A DNA stretch of 62,846 bases from Sphaerisporangium perillae (lineage in GTDB: Bacteria; Actinomycetota; Actinomycetes; Streptosporangiales; Streptosporangiaceae), in contig NZ_JALLPO010000027.1 of assembly GCF_023276435.1 (NCBI RefSeq), forward strand, positions 1-62,846, written 5' to 3'. The notes under the pieces were generated by a model. That model saw only the letters and a list, made by a program, of their open reading frames with translations, was not told where the DNA came from and did no database searches. This document shows, piece by piece, positions 57,707-62,846 of this stretch. Position numbers and translations under genes: made by a program. Positions within the stretch are counted from its first letter, which is position 1. Each line of letters starts with the position of its first letter.

Positions 57707-58689
57707 CCGGCGCGCACGCCCCCGGGCGGGACGCCGGACACGGGAGGAGTCCCGAGCACGCCCTGCGGCGGCTGGAGCTGACCGTGGTGCGCCGCCTGGA
57801 CGGGCTGCTCCACGGCCAGCACCAGGGCCTGCTGCCGGGCGCGGGCAGCGAGCCCGGCGACAGCAGGGTCTACGTGCCCGGCGAGGACGACGTGCGCCGC
57901 ATGGACTGGTCGGTCACCGCCCGCACGACCATCCCGCACGTCCGCGACCTGGTCGCCGACCGCGAGCTGGAGACCTGGGTGCTGGCCGACCTGTCGGCGA
58001 GCATGGACTTCGGCACCGCCGCCATGGAGAAGCGCGACCTGGTCGTCGCCGCCGTGGGCGCCGTCGGCTTCCTGACCAGCCGCATCGGCGACCGTTTCGG
58101 CGCCTACGTCATCCACGGCGACCAGATCCACCGCCTGCCCGCCCGCACGGGCCGCCCGGCGATGTACGCGCTGCTGCAGACCCTGCTCGACGCCCCTCGC
58201 GGGGCTCCCGGCCATGGGCCCACCCGCCTGGCCGAGGCCATCGACCTGCTCGGCAAGGCCCGGCGCAAGCGCGGCCTGCGGGTGATCGTGTCCGACTTCC
58301 TCGATCTCGGCAAGAACGGCGATCCGGAGTCCGAGCGCGACTGGGAGCGGCCGATGCGCCGCCTGGCCGCCCGCCACCAGGTGCTCGCCGTGGAGGTCCT
58401 CGACCCGCGCGAGCTGGAGCTGCCCGATGTGGGCCTGGTGGCCCTCACCGACCCCGAGACCGGGCGGACGCGGGAGGTCCTCCTCACTCCCAAGATCCGC
58501 CGCGCCTACGCCGAGGCCGCCGCGGCGCAGCGGGCGGCGACCCACGTGGCGTTGCGCCGCTGCGGGGCCGGTCACCTGGTGCTGCGCACCGACCGCGACT
58601 GGGTGTACGACATCGCCCAGTACACGCTCAGGCACCGGCGCACGGCCCACCTCGCCGGGCGGCATCCCACCAGGAGGGCAGGCGCGTGA
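57703..58689 (+). CDS. DUF58 protein
   Basis: 328 residues. The DUF58 signature is [20 protein letters not shown], followed by a VWA-like fold ([33 protein letters not shown]). GTG start in 4-bp overlap with moxR. It couples the ATPase to the membrane VWA protein. No signal peptide. Confidence 0.93.
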   Translation: MTGAHAPGRDAGHGRSPEHALRRLELTVVRRLDGLLHGQHQGLLPGAGSEPGDSRVYVPGEDDVRRMDWSVTARTTIPHVRDLVADRELETWVLADLSASMDFGTAAMEKRDLVVAAVGAVGFLTSRIGDRFGAYVIHGDQIHRLPARTGRPAMYALLQTLLDAPRGAPGHGPTRLAEAIDLLGKARRKRGLRVIVSDFLDLGKNGDPESERDWERPMRRLAARHQVLAVEVLDPRELELPDVGLVALTDPETGRTREVLLTPKIRRAYAEAAAAQRAATHVALRRCGAGHLVLRTDRDWVYDIAQYTLRHRRTAHLAGRHPTRRAGA

Positions 58690-59633
58690 TCTTTCTGTCT
58701 CCGGGCTGGCTGTGGCTGTTCGCGGCGCTCGCCCTGATCGTGGGCGCCTACGTCTACACCCAGTTCGCCCGCCGCCGGTACGCCGTGCGGTTCACCAACC
58801 TCGCGCTGCTGAGCCTGGTCGCCCCCGAGCGCCCCGGGTGGCGGCGGCACGTGCCCGCGGCCCTGTTCCTGCTGATGATGGCCCTGCTGATCACGGCCGC
58901 CGCCCGGCCGGCCGACGCCACCCGTGTGCCCAGGGACCGTGCGACGATCATCATCGCGGTGGACATCTCGCTGTCGATGGAGGCCGCCGACGTCTCCCCG
59001 ACCCGGCTGGTGGCGGCCCAGCAGGCCGCACAGCAGTTCGTCAAGGACCTGCCCGAGCGGTTCAATGTGGGCCTGGTCTCCTTCGCCCGCTCCGCGTCGG
59101 TGGTCATCTCGCCGACCACCGACCACCTGGCGGTGATCACCGCCATCGGCAACCTGTCGACCCGTCCCGGCACCGCCATCGGGGAGGCGGTGTTCAACTC
59201 GCTGGACGCCGTGCGCTCGTTCGACCAGCGGGCGGTGACCGACCCGCCGCCCTCGGCGATCGTGCTGCTGTCCGACGGCGACAACACCTCCGGCCGGTCG
59301 GTCAACGAGGCCATCCAGGCCGCGGCGGGCTTCCACGTGCCGGTCTCCACCATCGCCTACGGCACGCCGGACGGCACGGTGAGCATCGACGGCCGCGACG
59401 TGCAGGTGCCGGTCAACAAGACCACGCTGCAGTCCCTGGCCGACGGCACCAGCGGGCGGGCCTACACCGCCGAGTCGGGCGACGAGCTGCGCGACGTCTA
59501 CAGCCAGATCGGCAGTTCGCTCGGCTACCGGATCGTGCACCAGGAGATCGGCCAGTGGTTCACCGTGGCGGGCATCCTGACCGGCCTGCTGGTGGCCGGT
59601 GCCGCCATGCTCCTGGGGTCCCGCCTGCCGTGA
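58686..59633 (+). CDS. VWA-domain membrane protein (BatA-like)
   Basis: 315 residues. Two N-terminal helices (about 6-24, 55-75), a VWA domain with MIDAS ([11 protein letters not shown], then T and D in the second and third loops: [21 protein letters not shown]) and a C-terminal helix (about 293-310). GTG start in GTGA overlap with the DUF58 gene. Final component of the MoxR-DUF58-VWA module. Confidence 0.93.
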   Translation: MIFLSPGWLWLFAALALIVGAYVYTQFARRRYAVRFTNLALLSLVAPERPGWRRHVPAALFLLMMALLITAAARPADATRVPRDRATIIIAVDISLSMEAADVSPTRLVAAQQAAQQFVKDLPERFNVGLVSFARSASVVISPTTDHLAVITAIGNLSTRPGTAIGEAVFNSLDAVRSFDQRAVTDPPPSAIVLLSDGDNTSGRSVNEAIQAAAGFHVPVSTIAYGTPDGTVSIDGRDVQVPVNKTTLQSLADGTSGRAYTAESGDELRDVYSQIGSSLGYRIVHQEIGQWFTVAGILTGLLVAGAAMLLGSRLP

Positions 59634-59840
59634 CCGGCCGGGGGGCCCGGGACCCTGCGCCGTCCGGCGGCCGGCGATAGGCCGACGTCCGGATCAACAT
59701 GCCCAAGGGGCGCCGGAACAAGGTGCAGCCTCTCAGGTCGCCCTCGGCCGGCCTAGGCCAAAGGCAACTCGTCTCTTGAACGAAACCTGCGGCCAACGGC
59801 CGGTACGCCGCCCAGATCCAGTTGCGGCAAACTGGGGCGC

Positions 59841-60323
59841 ATGACCTACCGCGTGACCTTCGTCTGCACCGGCAATATTTGTAGATCTCCAATGGCGGAG
59901 CATGTCTTGAGGCGGCACGTCGAGGAGGAGGGCCTGGAGGTCGAGGTCGACAGCTCCGGCACGGGCGGCTGGCACGTGGGAGGTCCGGCCGACCACCGGA
60001 CAGTGAACACGCTGCGGCGGGCCGGGTACACCAGCGCGCACGAGGCGAAGCAGTTCCGGCCGGTCTGGTTCGACCGGTACGACCTGATCGTCGCGCTGGA
60101 CGAGGGGCACTACCGGGACCTGCGGTCGATGGCGCCGAACGCCGAGGCGCGCGACAGGGTGCGGCTGCTGCGCTCGTTCGATCCGAGTGCCGCTGACATG
60201 AACGTGCCCGATCCGTATTACGGGGGAAAGGCCGACTTCGAGGAGTGCCGCGACCTCATCGAGGCGGCCGTCCCGGGACTACTCGATGAGATCCGCAAGG
60301 GCCTCAAAGAACGCACCTCCTGA
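59841..60323 (+). CDS. Low-molecular-weight protein tyrosine phosphatase
   Basis: 160 residues. The active-site P-loop is VCTGNICRSPMAE (Cys9, Arg15) and the general acid is in NVPDPYYGG. Related mycobacterial and streptomycete PtpA enzymes dephosphorylate proteins in regulation or secretion. ATG 59841 has GGGGC upstream only. The 207-bp gap before it (59634-59840) holds no gene I can support. A strong hairpin follows the stop. Confidence 0.93.
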   Translation: MTYRVTFVCTGNICRSPMAEHVLRRHVEEEGLEVEVDSSGTGGWHVGGPADHRTVNTLRRAGYTSAHEAKQFRPVWFDRYDLIVALDEGHYRDLRSMAPNAEARDRVRLLRSFDPSAADMNVPDPYYGGKADFEECRDLIEAAVPGLLDEIRKGLKERTS

Positions 60324-60337
60324 ACGCCGCACAGGCT

Positions 60338-60361
60338 CGCACTCCCCGACGGGGGTGCGAT
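60338..60361. terminator. Hairpin between phosphatase gene and small minus-strand ORF
   Basis: TCGCACTCCCC (60338-60348), GAC, GGGGGTGCGA (60352-60361), a 10-bp stem with a bulge, 15 bp past the phosphatase stop. Confidence 0.75.
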
Positions 60362-60370
60362 CCACACGGC

Positions 60371-60568
60371 TCACACCGTGTACTCGGCGTGCGGGACAGC
60401 CCGCTCCCAGACCATCTCGAACGCCGCGACGACCTGGGCGGCGGTGCCGGGGTCGGAAGTGCAGGCGGTGCTGTCGGGCCGGGCCACCGGCGACGCACCG
60501 CGGCAACCTGGAACGCGGATCACGAGCACCGCTCCGCGGTTGGTAACGTCTCTGCACGTGACGTCCAA
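60371..60568 (-). CDS. Small ORF (65 aa), unknown
   Basis: A short reading frame ending AAFEMVWERAVPHAEYTV, which resembles the C-terminal ends of small proteins associated with XRE/DUF397-type regulators. I cannot name the family. The N terminus (MDVTCRDVTNRG) may be only the remaining part of a longer gene, so this could be a fragment. It overlaps the divergent methyltransferase start by 11 bp. Confidence 0.4.
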   Translation of the reverse strand: MDVTCRDVTNRGAVLVIRVPGCRGASPVARPDSTACTSDPGTAAQVVAAFEMVWERAVPHAEYTV

Positions 60569-61232
60569 GGGGGCACATTACTTCGAGGAGCGGCCCGGAG
60601 CGGCCGCCCGGCCGGGCACGGTCGACGTGGTGCTGCCCGACCTTCACCTGCGCCTGGCCACCGACAGCGGCGTCTTCTCCCCGGGCCGGCTCGACCCGGG
60701 CACCCGGGTGCTCCTGGAGAGCGTGCCGCCGCCACCCCAGGAGGGCGATCTGCTCGACCTCGGCTGCGGGTACGGGCCCATCGCGCTGACCATGGCCTCG
60801 CGGGCGCCCGGGGCGACGGTGTGGGCGGTGGACGTCAACCGGCGCTCGATCGAGTTGTGCGAGCGCAATGCCCGGGCCGCCGGCCTTGACAAAGTAAGGT
60901 CGGTGCACGTCGACGACGTGCCGCCGGAGGTGCGGTTCTCGGCGATCTGGTCCAACCCGGCCATCCGCATCGGTAAGCCGGCCCTCCACGCCATGCTCGC
61001 CCGCTGGCTCGACCGGCTCGCCCCCGGCGGCACGGCCTACCTGGTCGTGCAGAAGCACCTCGGCTCGGACTCCCTGCAGCGCTGGCTCGGCGGCCAGGGC
61101 TGGGCCACCACGCGGGAGGCCTCCCGGTCGGCGTACCGGGTGCTGCGGGTCGCCGCGCGCGAGCCGGGCGCGGCCCGCGACACCGCAGATGACGTTTCCG
61201 CAGGCGGCGCCGCCAACAACGAGGAGCGATGA
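60558..61232 (+). CDS. RsmC-type class I methyltransferase
   Basis: 224 residues from GTG 60558. SAM-binding motif I is LLDLGCGYGPIALTMAS, and the catalytic loop is SNPAIRIGK, where typical RsmC proteins have NPP(F/I)H; the rest matches an rRNA small-subunit G-N2 methyltransferase fold. ATGA overlap with the TrmH-like gene makes an RNA-modification operon. The C-terminal about 25 residues are a disordered Ala/Gly-rich tail. Confidence 0.87.
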   Translation: MTSKGAHYFEERPGAAARPGTVDVVLPDLHLRLATDSGVFSPGRLDPGTRVLLESVPPPPQEGDLLDLGCGYGPIALTMASRAPGATVWAVDVNRRSIELCERNARAAGLDKVRSVHVDDVPPEVRFSAIWSNPAIRIGKPALHAMLARWLDRLAPGGTAYLVVQKHLGSDSLQRWLGGQGWATTREASRSAYRVLRVAAREPGAARDTADDVSAGGAANNEER

Positions 61233-61834
61233 AGCACCCGATGAGCACAGGCACCCGCAGGCAGCTGCGCCCGACCGACGTCAAGCGGCTCAACCGCACC
61301 TGGCGCCGGGGCACCGAGAAACGGCTGTCGCTGATCCTGGAGTCGGTGACCGGCCCGTTCAACGTCGGATCGATCTTCCGCACGGCCGCCGCGTTCGGCG
61401 CCGACGAGCTCTGGCTGGCCGGCAACACCACCCCGCCCACCAACCCCAAGGCGCAGAAGACCGCCCTCGGCACCGACCGGCTGGTCCCCTGGCACGAGCC
61501 CGTCCCCGCCGTCGAGGCCGTACGGGCCGCCAAGGAGGGCGGCTACACCGTGATCGCCGTCGAGCTGACCGGCGACGCGGTGCCGCTCCCCCAGGCGAGG
61601 CTCGACCGCGACGTGTGCCTGGTGCTCGGCAGCGAGGACCACGGCTGCTCCCCCGCCCTCCTGGAGGCCGTCGACGAGGTGCTCTACATCCCCCAGGTCG
61701 GCCGGGTCGGCTCGTTCAACGTCGGGGTCGCCGCCGCGATCGTCCTGGCCGAGGTCCGGCGCCAGGAGTGGGCCTCCGGCACCGTGCCGGCCGGCGCCGC
61801 GGGAGCTGGGGAGGAGACCTCCGGCGACGGCTGA
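61229..61834 (+). CDS. TrmH-family SPOUT RNA methyltransferase
   Basis: 201 residues. SPOUT motifs: 1 GPFNVGSIFRTAAAFGADEL, 2 CLVLGSEDHGCSPAL and 3 IPQVGRVGSFNVGVAAAIV, the knotted SAM-binding region. It methylates 2'-OH of rRNA or tRNA. The C-terminal tail is short and acidic. Starts in the stop codon of the RsmC-like gene. Confidence 0.92.
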   Translation: MKHPMSTGTRRQLRPTDVKRLNRTWRRGTEKRLSLILESVTGPFNVGSIFRTAAAFGADELWLAGNTTPPTNPKAQKTALGTDRLVPWHEPVPAVEAVRAAKEGGYTVIAVELTGDAVPLPQARLDRDVCLVLGSEDHGCSPALLEAVDEVLYIPQVGRVGSFNVGVAAAIVLAEVRRQEWASGTVPAGAAGAGEETSGDG

Positions 61835-61931
61835 GCCCCGGCCCCCAAGGGGGACGTCAGGGGCGTTCGTGACCCAAATGTTCATCCAGGTAGGCTGACG
61901 TGACAGCCCTACACAGGGGATACTCCTCGTC

Positions 61932-62735
61932 GTGCAACGCCGCTTCCCGTTCCTCGACCATCCGGGGCCGCTCGCCTTCGCCCACCGGGGCGGAGCCGCC
62001 GAAGGCCGCGAGAACACCATGGCCGCCTTCTCCCGGGCCGTCGAGATGGGGTACACCTACCTGGAGACCGACGCGCACGCCACGGCCGACGGCGTGCTGC
62101 TGGCCTTCCATGATCACACCCTCGACCGCGTGACCGACCGCCACGGCCGGGTGGCGGCGCTGCCCTACCGCGAGGTGCGCCGGGCCCGCATCGGCGGCGT
62201 GGAGGAGATCCCGCTGCTGGAGGAGCTGCTCGGCACCTGGCCCGACGTGCGCGTCAACATCGACGTCAAGGAGGCCCCGGCGATCGGCCCGCTGGCGGAG
62301 GCGATCCGCCGCACCAACGCCTACGACCGGGTCTGCCTGACCTCCTTCTCCGACATGCGGCTGGCCAGGGCCCGCATGGCGGTCGGCCGCCCGATCTGCT
62401 CGGCGCTCGGCCCGCGCGGCGTGGCCCGCCTGCGCGCCGCCGCGATGGGCTCGGGATACGGCCGCCTGCTCGGCGGCCTGGCCCGGGAGGGCGTCCCCTG
62501 CGCGCAGGTGCCGGTCGGCTTCCGCGGGATGCGGGTCACCACCCGTGCCCTGGTCCGCACCGCCCACGCCCTCGGCATGCAGGTGCACGTGTGGACCGTC
62601 GACGACCCGCGCGTCATGGGGAACCTGCTCGACCTCGGCGTCGACGGCATCATGACCGACAACATCTCGGGCCTGCGCGACGTCCTGCGCACCCGTGGCC
62701 AGTGGCATCCGCGCCGGCCCGCCGCCCACGCGTGA
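61932..62735 (+). CDS. Glycerophosphodiester phosphodiesterase
   Basis: 267 residues from GTG 61932. GDPD signature: LAFAHRGGAAEGRENTMAAF, LETDAHATADGVLLAFHDHT and QVHVWTVDDPRVMGNLLDLG. Catalytic His pair and metal-binding Glu/Asp are present. No signal peptide, so cytosolic. It follows the TrmH gene by 98 bp. Confidence 0.93.
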   Translation: MQRRFPFLDHPGPLAFAHRGGAAEGRENTMAAFSRAVEMGYTYLETDAHATADGVLLAFHDHTLDRVTDRHGRVAALPYREVRRARIGGVEEIPLLEELLGTWPDVRVNIDVKEAPAIGPLAEAIRRTNAYDRVCLTSFSDMRLARARMAVGRPICSALGPRGVARLRAAAMGSGYGRLLGGLAREGVPCAQVPVGFRGMRVTTRALVRTAHALGMQVHVWTVDDPRVMGNLLDLGVDGIMTDNISGLRDVLRTRGQWHPRRPAAHA

Positions 62736-62846
62736 CCCCGCCGCCACGTCGCCACCCCGCGCGCTTCCCCGCCGCCCGCGCCGGCGCCCCCCCCCCCCCC
62801 CCTACCCCCGCCCCCCCAAGCCCCCCCGCCCCCCCCCTGCACCCAA
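62736..62846. other. Low-complexity C-rich contig-end sequence
   Basis: A run of 16 C at 62787-62802, then further C homopolymers broken by single bases. Nothing codes here. The pattern is typical of a poor-quality contig end, so this sequence should not be trusted. Confidence 0.75.

Noticed and set aside
59699..59779. 26-codon ORF (MPKGRRNKVQPL...)
   Set aside because: No ribosome site, no recognisable feature and Arg/Ser composition expected of random GC-rich sequence.

Overview
The window comes from a high-GC actinomycete. GC is very high, GTG and TTG starts are common, many stop/start overlaps are 4 bp, and the regulators are typical of the group (DevR/DevS, MocR, PadR, anti-sigma/STAS, SoxR, P450). 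The gene mix suggests a Streptosporangiales-type soil organism; this is inference, not proof. The left edge cuts a GH18 chitinase. The right edge ends in a 16-C homopolymer and C-rich sequence that looks like a contig end.

Region 1 (0.4-12.4 kb) looks like a dormancy/hypoxia (DevR-DevS, also DosR-DosS) island. It holds a DevS-like GAF-GAF sensor kinase, a DevR response regulator with the expected D54 and K104, two FMN split-barrel (PPOX) proteins (one with an XRE domain), universal stress proteins, a DoxX membrane protein, an Acg-type nitroreductase, a multicopper oxidase, a CBS-pair protein, and remnants of a P-type ATPase and a GNAT/acyl-CoA synthetase. Copies of a GGGAC-N4-GTCCC-like box lie in most of the promoter regions and resemble the mycobacterial DosR box. 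Much of the island is decayed by frameshifts or by deletions that removed the middle of a gene and kept both ends.

Region 2 (12.5-28 kb) holds an orphan sensor kinase; a TetR regulator with two palindromic operators facing a carotenoid-oxygenase homologue that has lost metal-ligand histidines; a convergent pair of SRPBCC paralogues with an ArsR regulator; an MFS transporter; a DUF427 protein; an alpha/beta hydrolase divergent from a MocR regulator; a VIT1/CCC1 transporter; a GH43-like beta-propeller; a sulfotransferase; and a His-rich CDF metal exporter divergent from an ArsR sensor.

Region 3 (28-36.3 kb) is rich in minisatellites. A P450 carries two blocks of 12-residue repeats inserted in its fold, its translationally coupled PEP-mutase-like partner has a low-complexity insert, a 34-37 bp repeat array lies upstream, and a NarL-type sensor kinase has 8-residue repeats at its N terminus. 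A GNAT gene with a 17-codon ORF ahead of it and an ABC ATPase without a permease lie between.

Region 4 (36.3-47.1 kb) has two ABC systems, each with its own regulator and a strong palindrome (DrrAB with TetR; MacB/FtsX type with PadR). These are followed by an RsbW-like kinase, a STAS antagonist, a secreted M1 aminopeptidase and SoxR. Region 5 (47.1-62.8 kb) has a CocE/NonD hydrolase coupled to a gutted TetR, an MmyB-type XRE regulator whose start region is triplicated, NmrA plus cupin, a gutted LysE exporter, a third stress protein, WYL and DeoR regulators with an MFS exporter, a pseudokinase-like membrane protein divergent from a MoxR-DUF58-VWA operon, a low-molecular-weight phosphatase, two methyltransferases and a GDPD.

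The least ordinary features are the shared DevR boxes over a decaying regulon, the repeated pattern of pseudogenes that keep only their two ends, the P450 with in-frame minisatellites, and the carotenoid-oxygenase pseudoenzyme.
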